Assembly (NCBI GenBank): GCA_046348855.1
Contig: JAXMDK010000006.1
Span: forward strand, 93,301 to 157,300
Reading direction: 5' to 3'
Length of the DNA stretch: 64,000 nt
Source: TMP-24 sp046348855
GTDB lineage: Bacteria; Pseudomonadota; Alphaproteobacteria; Rhodobacterales; Rhodobacteraceae
The translations under genes were made by a program, and so were the position numbers. Position 1 is the first letter of the stretch, and each line of letters opens with the position of its first letter. This document shows positions 50,984-59,680 of this stretch, one piece after another. Below the pieces are notes generated by a model. It saw nothing but the letters and a program-made list of their open reading frames with translations, did not search any database and was not told the origin of the DNA.

Positions 50984-53152
50984 GTGACCAAGAAATCCAT
51001 GCTGGTCCTGGCGCTGGCTGCGGTCGTCGGCCTGGGGCTGGGGCTGCTTGGCCGGCATCCGGCGGGCGCCGACGACGTGCGGCGGTGGGTGGCGGCCCTG
51101 GCAGGCTATTGCGACGCCCATCCGCTGATGGCCTGGCTGGTGGGCTTTGGACTTTATGTGGCTGCGACCGCCCTGTCGCTGCCGGTGGCGGTCTGGATGA
51201 CCCTGGCGGCAGGGGCGCTCTTCGGCTTCTGGAGGGGGCTGGCGCTGGTGGCCTTTGCCGCGCCCGCCGGGGCGACGCTGGCCTTTCTGGCGGCGCGCTG
51301 GCTGTTCCGGGCGCCGTTGCAGCGGCGTTTTGGCGACCGGCTGGCAGCCATCGACCGGGGGATTGCCCGCGACGGACGCCTTTACCTGTTTTCGCTGCGT
51401 CTGATCCCGGCCATTCCGTTCTTCCTGGTCAATGTGCTGATGGGGCTGACGGCGATGCCAGCGGTGCAGTTCTACCTGGTCAGCCAAGCGGGGATGCTGG
51501 CGGGCTCGGCCGCTTACGTCAACGCGGGTACCCGGCTGGCCGAGATCGGCAGTCCGGCGGGCATCCTGTCGGGGCCGGTGGTCCTGTCGCTGGCCGCGCT
51601 GGCAGTGTTGCCCTGGGCGGGACGTGCCCTGATCGGCTGGGCCCGGCGGCGGCGGCTTTACCGGCGCTGGCAGCGGCCGCGCCGGTTCGACCGCAACCTG
51701 GTCGTCATCGGCGGCGGGGCGGCGGGGCTGGTCACGGCCTATGTCGCGGCGGCAACGCGGGCCAGCGTCACGCTGGTCGAGGAGGCGCGGATGGGCGGGG
51801 ACTGCCTGAACTACGCGCTGCGTGCCGTCGAAGGCGCTGATCCGCGCGGCGCGGCTGGCGCGGCAGATGCGCCGCATGCCGGCGATTTCGGGCTGGAGGC
51901 CTGCGCCCCCGACATCTCTCGTTTCGCCGGATCTTCGCCCGGGTGAACGCGGTGATTGCCGCCATTGCTCCGCACGATCTCGGCCGAACGCTACCGGGCG
52001 CTGGGGGTCGATGTGGTCACGGGGCATGCGCGGCTGTGCGATCCTTGGACGGTCGAGTTGACGCAGGCCGACGGGCAGGTGCGCCGCCTGACCGCCCGGT
52101 CGATCGTGCTGGCGACCGGCGCTCTGCCGGTGGTGCCGCCGGTGCCGGGGCTGGCCGATGTGGGCTTCCTGACCACCGAGACGCTATGGGACGCTTTCGC
52201 CGCGCGCGAGGAGCCGCCGGCGCGGCTGGCAATCCTGGGGGCCGGGCCGGTTGGGGTGGAACTGGCGCAGGCCTTCGCGCGGCTGGGGTCGGCGGTCATC
52301 TTGATCGAGGCGGGGCCGAGGGTGCTGGGGCGCGAGGACGAGGATGTATCTGCCTTTGCGCGGGCGGCGCTGGAGGCCGAGGGGGTCAGGGTGTTGGCGG
52401 GGCGCACCGCCGTGGCCTGCGGCAGGGACGCAGATGGCCGATGGATCGAGACGGACGGTGCGGAGGGCCGGCTGCGCGTGGCGTTCGACGAACTGATCGT
52501 GGCGGTGGGTCGGCAGGCGCGCACGGCCGGTTTCGGGCTGGAGGAGCTGGGCATCGGAACCGGCAGGGTGATCGAAACCAACGACTATCTCGAAACGATC
52601 TACCCCAACATCTTCGTGGCGGGCGACGCGGCCGGCCCCTGGCAGCTGACCCATGCTGCGGCCCATCAGGCGTGGTTCGCCGCGGTCAACGCGCTCTTCG
52701 GCTTTGCCTGGCGCTTTCGCCCCGACTATCGGTTCCTGCCCCGCGTTACCTTTCTCGATCCCGAGATCGCCTGCGTCGGGCTGACCGAGGTCGAGGCGCG
52801 GGCGCGCGGCATCGGCCATGAGGTCACGCGCCTCGATCTGGCCGATCTGGACCGGGCGATTGCCGAAGGGGCGGCGGTGGGTTTCGTCAAGGTGCTGACC
52901 GTCCCCGGCAAGGACCGCATCCTGGGCGTCGCGATCGCGGGCGATCATGCCGGCGAGCTTCTGGCCGAGTTCGTGCTGGCGATGCGCAACGGGCTGGGGC
53001 TGGGCAAAATCCTGGCGACGGTCCACAGCTATCCGACGATGGCCGAGGCCAACCGGCTGGTGGCCGGCAACTGGCGGCGTGCGCATGTCGGCGCGCGGCT
53101 TCTGGCGCTGATGGAGCGGGTGCACCGCTTTCGGCGGGGAGAGCGGGGATGA
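50984..53152 (+). pseudogene. TVP38/TMEM64 domain fused to a mercuric-reductase-like disulfide oxidoreductase; four apparent frameshifts
   Basis: The N-terminal 230 residues are a TVP38/TMEM64 (DedA-like) membrane domain: TLAAGALFGFWRGLALV, AIDRGIARDGRLYLFSLRLIPAIPFFLVNVLMG (landmark RLIPAIPFFLVN). They run into a flavoprotein: FAD motif LVVIGGGAAGLVTAYVAAA, redox disulfide GGDCLN...CVPSK, NAD motif LAILGAGPVGVELAQAFARLG (landmark GAGPVGVELA) and C-terminal HSYPTMAEANRL with dimer-interface His. Frame breaks lie near 51815, 51891, 51922 and 51978, within 170 bases. Corrected, the protein is about 720 residues. The start is GTG 50984 or ATG 50960. Mercury reduction is doubtful, as no C-terminal vicinal cysteines are present. 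It opens the ynj-like operon. Confidence 0.8.
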
Positions 53153-53781
53153 TCGACCGTTTCCTTCAGCCGCCGATGCGCGCCCTGCTGGCGGTTCCGG
53201 CGCGGGCCTTGACGGCGGGCGGCCTGCGGGCTGATCAGGTCACGCTGGCCGGGCTGGGCTTGGCGATCCTGAGTTTCGTGGCGCTGGCCTTGGGCTGGCA
53301 CGGGGCCGGGCTGGTCCTGATCGCCGCGAACCGGGTGCTCGATGGGCTCGACGGGGCGCTGGCGCGGGTGCAGGGTCCGACGGACCGGGGCGCATTCCTG
53401 GATATTACCGCAGATTTCGTCTTCTACGCGCTGGTGCCGCTGGGGTTCGCCCTGTCCGACCCGCCGGCCAATGCCCTGGCGGCGGCGGCGCTTCTGGCGG
53501 CCTTCATCGGCACGGGCACGAGCTTTCTTGCCTTCGCATCGGTGGCGGCGCGGCGGGGGATGACGGCTGCGGACTATCCAGCCAAGGGCATCTATTACCT
53601 CGGCGGGCTGACCGAAGGGGCCGAAACCATCGCGGTCTTTGCCGCCATGTGCCTGTGGCCGCAGTGGTTCGCGGTGCTGGCCTGGGGTTTCGCGGGCCTG
53701 TGTCTTGTCACCACGGCGATGCGGCTGCATAGCGGCTGGACGGCCTTTTCGGCCGGGGCGCCGGAGCGGGAGAGACCATGA
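53149..53781 (+). CDS. CDP-alcohol phosphatidyltransferase family protein, YnjF-like
   Basis: A 210-residue membrane enzyme with about six helices. The catalytic CDP-alcohol motif is intact: DGALARVQGPTDRGAFLDITAD near residues 65-86 (key pattern DG-x2-AR-x7-G-x3-D-x3-D). The substrate alcohol is unknown. E. coli YnjF belongs to the same family and sits in the ydjXYZ-ynjABCDEF operon, the arrangement mirrored here. Its ATG overlaps the upstream TGA (ATGA), and its TGA overlaps the next ATG. Confidence 0.8.
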   Translation: MIDRFLQPPMRALLAVPARALTAGGLRADQVTLAGLGLAILSFVALALGWHGAGLVLIAANRVLDGLDGALARVQGPTDRGAFLDITADFVFYALVPLGFALSDPPANALAAAALLAAFIGTGTSFLAFASVAARRGMTAADYPAKGIYYLGGLTEGAETIAVFAAMCLWPQWFAVLAWGFAGLCLVTTAMRLHSGWTAFSAGAPERERP

Positions 53782-54965
53782 AAAGGCTGCTGTTGGCGTC
53801 GCTTCTGGCCCTGTCGGGGCTGCCTGTCCGGGCCGGGACCTGGCAGGACACTGTGGCCGCCGCGCGCGGGCAGACGGTCTATTTCAACGCCTGGGGCGGG
53901 GACGAACGGACCAACGGCTTTATTGTCTGGGCCGACCAGCAGTTGTCGGCGGCCTATGGCGTCCATGTGCAGCAGGTGAAGCTGGCCGACACCGCCGAGG
54001 CGGTGACGCGGGTGCTGGCCGAAAAGGCGGCGGGCAAGGCCACGGGCGGGTCGGTCGACCTGATCTGGATCAACGGCGCGAATTTCCAGTCGATGAAGGA
54101 GCAGCAGTTGCTTTACGGGCCGTTCGTCGCCGACCTGCCCAACGTCCGCTATCTTGACCTTGCGCCCGGTGCGCCGGCGACAACCGACTTCACCATCCCG
54201 ACCGGGGGCTATGAAGCGCCCTGGCGGCTGGCGCGGTTCGTGATGACCTATGACAGTGCGCGCGTCGACGATCCACCGCGCACGATGACGGCGCTGGCCG
54301 ACTGGGCCAGGGCGCATCCCGGCCGGTTCACCCATCCGGCGGTGGCGAACTTCATGGGGGCGACGTTCCTGAAGCAGGCCCTGATCGAACTGGCGCCCGA
54401 CCCGGCGGTGTTGCAGCAGCCGGCGACCGACGCGGCCTTTGCCGAGGCCACGGCGCCCCTGTGGGCCTGGTATGACCGGCTGCGGCCCAACTTGTGGCGG
54501 GGGGGCACGGCATTCCCCGAGAACGAAAGCGTCCAGCAGCAGATGCTGAGCGACGGCGATGTCGATTTCACCATGGCCTTCGATCCGGCCGCTGCGGCCG
54601 CTGCGGTCGAAAAGGGGCTGTTGCCCGATACGGTGCGCAGCTATGCGCCGCAGGCGGGCAGCATCGGCAACGTCAGTTTCGTGGCCATTCCCTTCAATGC
54701 CGCCCACAAGGAAGGGGCGATGGTGGTGGCGAACTTCCTGCTGGACCCGGCGACGCAGGCCCGGGCGCAGGATATCCGGGTGTTGGGCAGCTATTCGGTG
54801 CTGGACCCGGCGCGGCTAGACCAGAGCCAGAGGGCGGTTTTTGATGCCCTGCCCGGTTCGGCGGCGCTGCCGAAGGCGGCCGACCTGGGCCCGGTGCTGG
54901 CCGAGCCGCATCCAAGCTGGATGGTGCGGCTGGTCGCCGAATGGGCCCGCCGCTACACCAAATGA
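53778..54965 (+). CDS. ABC transporter substrate-binding protein, YnjB-like
   Basis: A 395-residue periplasmic binding protein with a signal peptide of about 20 residues (cut after VRA). The mature N-terminus TVYFNAWGGDERTNGFIVWAD is typical of the YnjB group, and DLIWINGANFQSMKEQQLLYGPF near 100, YEAPWRLARFVMTYDS near 145 and MAFDPAAAAAAVEKG near 265 also fit. YnjB is a group-1 (thiamine/iron/spermidine-like) solute-binding protein whose ligand has not been established to my knowledge. It overlaps both neighbours by four bases. Confidence 0.8.
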   Translation: MKRLLLASLLALSGLPVRAGTWQDTVAAARGQTVYFNAWGGDERTNGFIVWADQQLSAAYGVHVQQVKLADTAEAVTRVLAEKAAGKATGGSVDLIWINGANFQSMKEQQLLYGPFVADLPNVRYLDLAPGAPATTDFTIPTGGYEAPWRLARFVMTYDSARVDDPPRTMTALADWARAHPGRFTHPAVANFMGATFLKQALIELAPDPAVLQQPATDAAFAEATAPLWAWYDRLRPNLWRGGTAFPENESVQQQMLSDGDVDFTMAFDPAAAAAAVEKGLLPDTVRSYAPQAGSIGNVSFVAIPFNAAHKEGAMVVANFLLDPATQARAQDIRVLGSYSVLDPARLDQSQRAVFDALPGSAALPKAADLGPVLAEPHPSWMVRLVAEWARRYTK

Positions 54966-56668
54966 AGGCGCGGCCGGACGGGCGGGGGCTGCGGGTCGCG
55001 GTCATGGCGGTGATGCTGGGCGGCTTCGTGCTGCCAATCCTGGCGGGGCTGGCGGTCACGGCGGGCGCGGCCTTCGGGCATTTGCCGGCCTTGGGGCAGG
55101 CGGGCTATTCGGTTGCGCCCTGGCGGCAGCTTGGCGAGTTGCCGGGCGTCTGGCGGTCGCTGATGCTGAGCATCCTGACCGGGGTGGGCGCGACCGGGCT
55201 GTCGCTGGTCCTGGCCTTTGCGCTGGCGGCCCTGTCCGACTTGGTGGGTGGTGGTGCGCGTTTGGCGCGGCTGAGCGTGCCGTTCCTGGCCGCGCCGCAC
55301 GCCGCGCTGGCGATCGGCCTGGCCTTCGTGCTGGCGCCTTCGGGCTGGATCGCGCGGCTGGCCAGCCCCTGGGCAACCGGCTGGACGGTGCCACCCGACC
55401 TGCCGCTGGTCCACGATCCGGCGGGGCTGGCGCTGATCCTGGGGCTGGCGGCCAAGGAAACGCCGTTCCTGTTGCTGGTGATCCTGGCGGCCCGGGCGCA
55501 GGTGGGCGAAGGCGCGCAGTCGGCGGCGGCGCGGGCCCTGGGTTATGGGCCGGCGCAGGTGTGGCTCTGGGTGCTGGCGCCGCAGATCTACCGGCTGATC
55601 CGCCTGCCGGTCTGCGCGGTCCTGGTCTTTTCGCTGTCGGTCGTCGACATGGCGATGATCCTCGGCCCATCGAACCCGCCGACCCTGGCGATGGCGGTGA
55701 CGCGCTGGCTGCTGGCGCCCGATCTTGACCAGCTCTTGCCCGGCGCGGCAGGGGCGCTGGCGATGGGGCTGGTCGCTGCGGCGGCAGTCGCGGGCTGGAT
55801 GATGGGCGAACGGCTGGTCGCGCGGCTGGCCTGTCTGTGGCTGCGGCGTGGCCGGCGGGGGCGCGGGGCGGCGGTCGGGCGCGATCTTCTGGGGGGGATC
55901 GGTGTCATCGTCATGGTGCTGGCGGCGCTCTCGCTTTTGTCGCTGGTCCTGTGGTCCTTCGCCTGGCAATGGCGCTTTCCGCAGGCGCTGCCGTCCGGCT
56001 GGTCGCTGATGGCCTGGCGCGAGGCGGGGATGGTTTGGCGCGGACCGCTGGCAGCGAGCCTCATGCTGGGGCTGGCATCCACGGTGCTGGCGCTGGCGCT
56101 GGCGGTTTTGTGGCTTGAGGCCGAGGATCGCGGCGGGCTGGGGCGGGCCAACTGGGCCGAGGCGCTGATCTACCTGCCGCTGCTGGTGCCGCAGGTCGCT
56201 TTCCTTTACGGATTGCAGACGCTGGCGCTGGGCGCCGGCCTGGCGGGCGGCTATGCCGCGCTGATCTGGGGGCACCTCCTTTATGTCTTTCCCTATGTGA
56301 TGATCGCCCTGTCCGAACCTTGGCGGTCGTTCGACCGGCGGCTTCTGCAGATGGCGGCCCTGCTGGGGGCCGGCCCGTGGCGGCGGCTGTTCGCGGTGCG
56401 GCTGCCCTGTCTGCTCGGGCCGGTCCTGGCGGCGGCGGCGATCGGGTTTTCGGTTTCGGTTGCGCAATATCTGCCGACGCTGTTTCTGGGCGAGGGGCGG
56501 GTCGCGACGTTGACCACCGAGGCGGTGGCGCTGTCGTCGGGAGCGGACCGCCGGATCGCCGGGCTTTACGGGCTGTTGCAGACCGCCCTGCCGCTGGTGG
56601 CCTACGGGCTGGCCTTCGCCGTCGCGCATCGGCCGCGCCGTATCGGCCGGGAAAGCGTGACACCATGA
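54962..56668 (+). CDS. ABC transporter permease, fused double domain, YnjC-like
   Basis: A 568-residue inner-membrane protein with two consecutive permease domains, each with about six helices. EAA-type coupling loops are ARALGYGPAQVWLWVLAPQIY near residue 195 and AALLGAGPWRRLFAVRLPCLLGP near 475. Fusion of both permease halves is the form seen in YnjC and ThiP/FbpB transporters. Its start overlaps the binding-protein stop (ATGA). The substrate is unknown. Confidence 0.85.
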   Translation: MKARPDGRGLRVAVMAVMLGGFVLPILAGLAVTAGAAFGHLPALGQAGYSVAPWRQLGELPGVWRSLMLSILTGVGATGLSLVLAFALAALSDLVGGGARLARLSVPFLAAPHAALAIGLAFVLAPSGWIARLASPWATGWTVPPDLPLVHDPAGLALILGLAAKETPFLLLVILAARAQVGEGAQSAAARALGYGPAQVWLWVLAPQIYRLIRLPVCAVLVFSLSVVDMAMILGPSNPPTLAMAVTRWLLAPDLDQLLPGAAGALAMGLVAAAAVAGWMMGERLVARLACLWLRRGRRGRGAAVGRDLLGGIGVIVMVLAALSLLSLVLWSFAWQWRFPQALPSGWSLMAWREAGMVWRGPLAASLMLGLASTVLALALAVLWLEAEDRGGLGRANWAEALIYLPLLVPQVAFLYGLQTLALGAGLAGGYAALIWGHLLYVFPYVMIALSEPWRSFDRRLLQMAALLGAGPWRRLFAVRLPCLLGPVLAAAAIGFSVSVAQYLPTLFLGEGRVATLTTEAVALSSGADRRIAGLYGLLQTALPLVAYGLAFAVAHRPRRIGRESVTP

Positions 56669-57303
56669 GCGCCCTGATGCTTCAGGATGTGACGATCCGC
56701 CGCGACGGCCAGCCGGCGGCGCTGTTCGCGCCCCTGAGCCTGACGGTCGAGGCTGGCCGCATCGTGACGTTGATGGGGCCGTCCGGCAGCGGCAAGTCGA
56801 CGCTTCTGGATCTTGTCGCCGGCCTGCTGGGGCCGGGCTGGCAGGCCAGCGGGCGCGTGGTGCTGGACGGCCGCGATCTGGGCGGCCTGCCGCCCGAGCG
56901 GCGGCGGGTGGGGCTGTTGTTGCAGGATGCCGGGCTGTTTCCGCACCTGTCGGTCGGCGACAACCTGGCCTTCGGGCTGGACGCGGCGGTGCGCGGTGCG
57001 GCGGCGCGGCGCGCGGCGGTCGAGGCCGCATTGTGCCAGGCGGAACTGGCCGGCTATTACGACCGTGATCCGGCGGGCCTGTCGGGCGGCCAGCGCACCC
57101 GTGCGGCGCTGATGCGCACGCTGCTGGCACGGCCTGACGCGCTGTTGCTGGACGAGCCCTTTTCGCGGCTGGACCAGCGGCTGCGCGCCGAGATGCGCCG
57201 CTTTGTCTTCGACCATGTGCGCGAGGCGGCGATTCCCGCGCTGCTGGTCACGCACGACCCCGAGGATGCCGAGGCGGCGGGCGGTCGGGTCGCGCAGCTT
57301 TGA
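56665..57303 (+). CDS. ABC transporter ATP-binding protein, YnjD-like
   Basis: A 212-residue importer ATPase, short as in YnjD. Walker A MGPSGSGKSTLLDLVAGLL lies near residue 36, the Q-loop in LLLQDAGLFPHLSVGDN near 90, signature LSGGQRTRAALMRTLLARP near 135 (GGQRTR instead of the usual GGQRQR), Walker B DALLLDEPFSRLD near 155 and the switch histidine in LLVTHDPEDAE near 192. It completes the YnjBCD-like importer. It is the last gene of the operon; no terminator hairpin is evident before the rpsT promoter. Confidence 0.88.
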   Translation: MSALMLQDVTIRRDGQPAALFAPLSLTVEAGRIVTLMGPSGSGKSTLLDLVAGLLGPGWQASGRVVLDGRDLGGLPPERRRVGLLLQDAGLFPHLSVGDNLAFGLDAAVRGAAARRAAVEAALCQAELAGYYDRDPAGLSGGQRTRAALMRTLLARPDALLLDEPFSRLDQRLRAEMRRFVFDHVREAAIPALLVTHDPEDAEAAGGRVAQL

Positions 57304-57353
57304 TCTGTCGGCGAAAAGGCGAATCTTCAGGGAAAAATAGCGGGGAAGGCTTG

Positions 57354-57382
57354 TTGACTTATCGGCGAGTCGGCCCTAGAAG
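57354..57382 (+). promoter_or_regulatory. rpsT promoter
   Basis: TTGACT (57354-57359) and TAGAAG (57377-57382) are separated by 17 bases, 42 bases before the rpsT start. The -35 box is nearly perfect. Confidence 0.6.
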
Positions 57383-57424
57383 CGCGGCTTCAGATTTACT
57401 CGAACCGAAATCGGAATCGGAAAC

Positions 57425-57694
57425 ATGGCCAATACGCCCCAGTCCAAGAAGCGCGCACGCCAGGCAGAGCGCCGCCAAGACGTGAACAAGGCGCGCCGTT
57501 CGCGGATCCGCACCTTCCTGCGCAAGGTCGAGGAAGCGATCGCTTCCGGCAACCAGGACGTCGCTGCCGCTGCCCTGCGCAATGCCCAGCCGGAAATGGC
57601 GCGCGGCATTACCAAGGGTGTGCTGCACAAGAACACGGTCGCGCGGAAAATCTCGCGCCTGGCCGCCCGCGTGAAGGCACTCGCCACCGCCTGA
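57425..57694 (+). CDS. rpsT: Ribosomal protein S20
   Basis: An 89-residue, very basic three-helix protein that binds 16S rRNA in the 30S subunit. MANTPQSKKRARQAERR at the N-terminus, RSRIRTFLRKVEEAI near 25 and GVLHKNTVARKISRLAARVKAL at the C-terminus are textbook S20. It is monocistronic, with its own promoter and a strong terminator, directly before dnaA as in many alphaproteobacteria. Confidence 0.97.
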   Translation: MANTPQSKKRARQAERRQDVNKARRSRIRTFLRKVEEAIASGNQDVAAAALRNAQPEMARGITKGVLHKNTVARKISRLAARVKALATA

Positions 57695-57719
57695 CCGGCC
57701 CAAGCTGAACCAGCATGAC

Positions 57720-57749
57720 GGGACGCATCTTCGGATCGCGTCCCTTTTT
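57720..57749 (+). terminator. rpsT intrinsic terminator
   Basis: GGGACGC pairs with GCGTCCC (57720-57726 with 57738-57744) around an 11-base centre, and TTTTT follows at 57745-57749. It lies 25 bases after the rpsT stop. Confidence 0.8.
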
Positions 57750-58181
57750 GCGTTCCGGTCCGGCAAATTTTCGACCACTGTTGCCGATCTGTTACCCGTC
57801 TGCACGGGCTTCGGGATTCGTTCTGGCAATAGATGAGTCAAGCGCGAAGATCAGTTGCGGCCCTTTCCGGTGGCTTGCTAGCGTCACGTTGCGATTCACT
57901 TCGTCCTGGGGGGACAGAAGTAGCGGGGATGATGCGGGGGTTGCGCCTCGCGGCGTTCCGCCTGGCGGTCTGGCTGCTTGACCGACAGATGCTTGCTCTG
58001 CTGGCTTGGCTGCCGCTTGGCCCGCGAACGACACCGGGATGTGGCCGTGATTGCGCGGCGACAGCCCATGTCGTGTGTCCCACCCAACCCGGTGCTCCGG
58101 CACCGCGAGAACGGGGATTCGCACGTGCGTCCGCTGGTGGCCGCGCGGGTTGGGACAGAGACAGTTGTGGGCAAGAATAAA
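57750..58181. other. Long dnaA leader/spacer without a DnaA-box cluster
   Basis: 432 bases between the rpsT terminator and dnaA. No TTATCCACA-like 9-mers or AT-rich unwinding region were found by eye, so there is no visible oriC. It contains a possible promoter (57855-57884), a small GTGC-TCCG-GCAC hairpin near 58091 and imperfect inverted segments (ACCCAACCCG and CGGGTTGGG). Open frames across it look like shadows. Confidence 0.5.
57855..57884 (+). promoter_or_regulatory. Candidate dnaA promoter
   Basis: TTGCGG (57855-57860) and TAGCGT (57879-57884) are 18 bases apart. If used, the mRNA leader would be about 290 bases. Box quality is moderate. Confidence 0.35.
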
Positions 58182-59549
58182 ATGACGAACGACACCTGGG
58201 GGCAGGCGCAGGCGGAATTGCGAAAGACGGTGGGCAAGAACGCCTTCTCGTCCTGGATCGAACCCTTGAACCTGGTCAGCCTGGATGCGGGCATCGCCCG
58301 GTTCGATGTACCCACGAATTTCATGCGCGACTGGGTGACGCGCAACTATTCCGAACAGATCCGCCAGCATCTGGTGAAGGCCGGGGCCGAGGTCGATCGC
58401 GTCGAATTCGTGGTGCCGAGGGTTCGCCCGGTGCCGATCGCCAAGGTCGCCGGCCAGCCGCGCAAGCCCGGACCGGTTCCCTCGCCCGCGCGCAGCGACG
58501 AGGCCGACCTGCCGGGTGCGGCGCTCGATCCGCGCTTCACCTTCGACTCCTTCGTCGTGGGCAAGCCGAACGAACTGGCCCATGCCGCCGCGCGGCGAGT
58601 GGCCGAAGGCGGCCCGGTGACGTTTAACCCGCTGTTCCTTTATGGCGGCGTCGGTCTGGGCAAGACCCACCTGATGCATGCCATCGCGCACGAGATGATT
58701 GCCCGCCAACCCGAGTTGCGCGTCCTTTACCTGTCGGCCGAGCAGTTCATGTACCGCTTCATCCAGGCGCTGCGTGACAAGCAGATCATGGATTTCAAGG
58801 AACTGTTCCGTTCGGTCGACGTGCTGATGGTCGACGATGTCCAGTTCATCGCCGGCAAGGATTCGACGCAGGACGAATTCTTCCACACGTTCAACGCGCT
58901 GATCGACCAGAACAAGCGCATCGTGATTTCCGCCGACCGCGCCCCCGGCGAGATCAAGGACCTGGAGGAGCGGATCAAGAGCCGCCTGCAATGCGGGCTG
59001 GTGGTCGACCTGCACCCCACCGACTACGAACTGCGCATCGGCATCCTGCAACAGAAGGCCGAAGCCTATGCGCACCAGTATCCGGGCCTGAAGCTCGCGT
59101 CGGGCGTGCTGGAGTTCCTGGCCCACCGCATCACCACCAACGTGCGGGTGCTGGAAGGGGCGCTGACGCGGCTTTTCGCCTTCGCTTCGCTGGTCGGGCG
59201 GGAAATCACGCTGGAATTGGCGCAGGACTGCCTGGCCGACATCCTGCGCGCCTCGGATCGCAAGATCACCATCGAGGAAATCCAGCGCAAGGTCAGCGAA
59301 CATTTCAACATCCGCCTCAGCGACATGATCGGCCCGAAGCGCACCCGCACCATTGCCCGGCCCCGCCAGATCGCCATGTACCTGGCCAAGCAGCTGACCA
59401 CCCGCAGCCTGCCCGAGATCGGCCGGCGGTTCGGCGGGCGCGACCACACGACGATCATGCACGGGGTGCGGGTGATCGACGAAATGCGCGGCAACGACCA
59501 CCAGCTGGCCGAGGATGTCGAGCTTCTGCGCCGGCTGCTGGAAAGCTGA
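58182..59549 (+). CDS. dnaA: Chromosomal replication initiator DnaA
   Basis: A 455-residue AAA+ initiator. Domain I contains WGQAQAELRKTVGKNAFSSWIEPL. Domain III has Walker A GGVGLGKTHLMHAI near residue 155, Walker B VLMVDDVQFIAG near 215 and sensor RVLEGALTRL near 320. Domain IV has the DnaA-box helix-turn-helix ending GGRDHTTIMHGVRVI near 425. ATG 58182 (MTNDTW) matches the usual alphaproteobacterial start, but its ribosome-binding site is weak; an in-frame GTG at 58167 is possible. Confidence 0.96.
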   Translation: MTNDTWGQAQAELRKTVGKNAFSSWIEPLNLVSLDAGIARFDVPTNFMRDWVTRNYSEQIRQHLVKAGAEVDRVEFVVPRVRPVPIAKVAGQPRKPGPVPSPARSDEADLPGAALDPRFTFDSFVVGKPNELAHAAARRVAEGGPVTFNPLFLYGGVGLGKTHLMHAIAHEMIARQPELRVLYLSAEQFMYRFIQALRDKQIMDFKELFRSVDVLMVDDVQFIAGKDSTQDEFFHTFNALIDQNKRIVISADRAPGEIKDLEERIKSRLQCGLVVDLHPTDYELRIGILQQKAEAYAHQYPGLKLASGVLEFLAHRITTNVRVLEGALTRLFAFASLVGREITLELAQDCLADILRASDRKITIEEIQRKVSEHFNIRLSDMIGPKRTRTIARPRQIAMYLAKQLTTRSLPEIGRRFGGRDHTTIMHGVRVIDEMRGNDHQLAEDVELLRRLLES

Positions 59550-59613
59550 CAGCCGGCCTGCGGACGGCGGGCCCGACCTGGGGCCAGATGCGGCGGAAAC
59601 CACCGAAAAATCC

Positions 59614-59641
59614 TTGAGCCCTGGGGGAATCTTGCTAGGTT
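59614..59641 (+). promoter_or_regulatory. Candidate dnaN promoter
   Basis: TTGAGC (59614-59619) and TAGGTT (59636-59641) are 16 bases apart, 40 bases before the dnaN ATG. This gives dnaN a possible promoter of its own. Confidence 0.4.
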
Positions 59642-59680
59642 GCCCTTCCCGGGCCATACCCGGAACGACAGGGGACGGAC

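Noticed and set aside
54953..57130. 725-codon minus-strand open frame
   Set aside because: It is antisense to the YnjC/YnjD-like genes; very rich in Pro/Arg/Gln and without motifs.
57833..58180. 115-codon open frame in the dnaA leader
   Set aside because: No ribosome-binding site; it overlaps the likely dnaA promoter and its composition is not protein-like.
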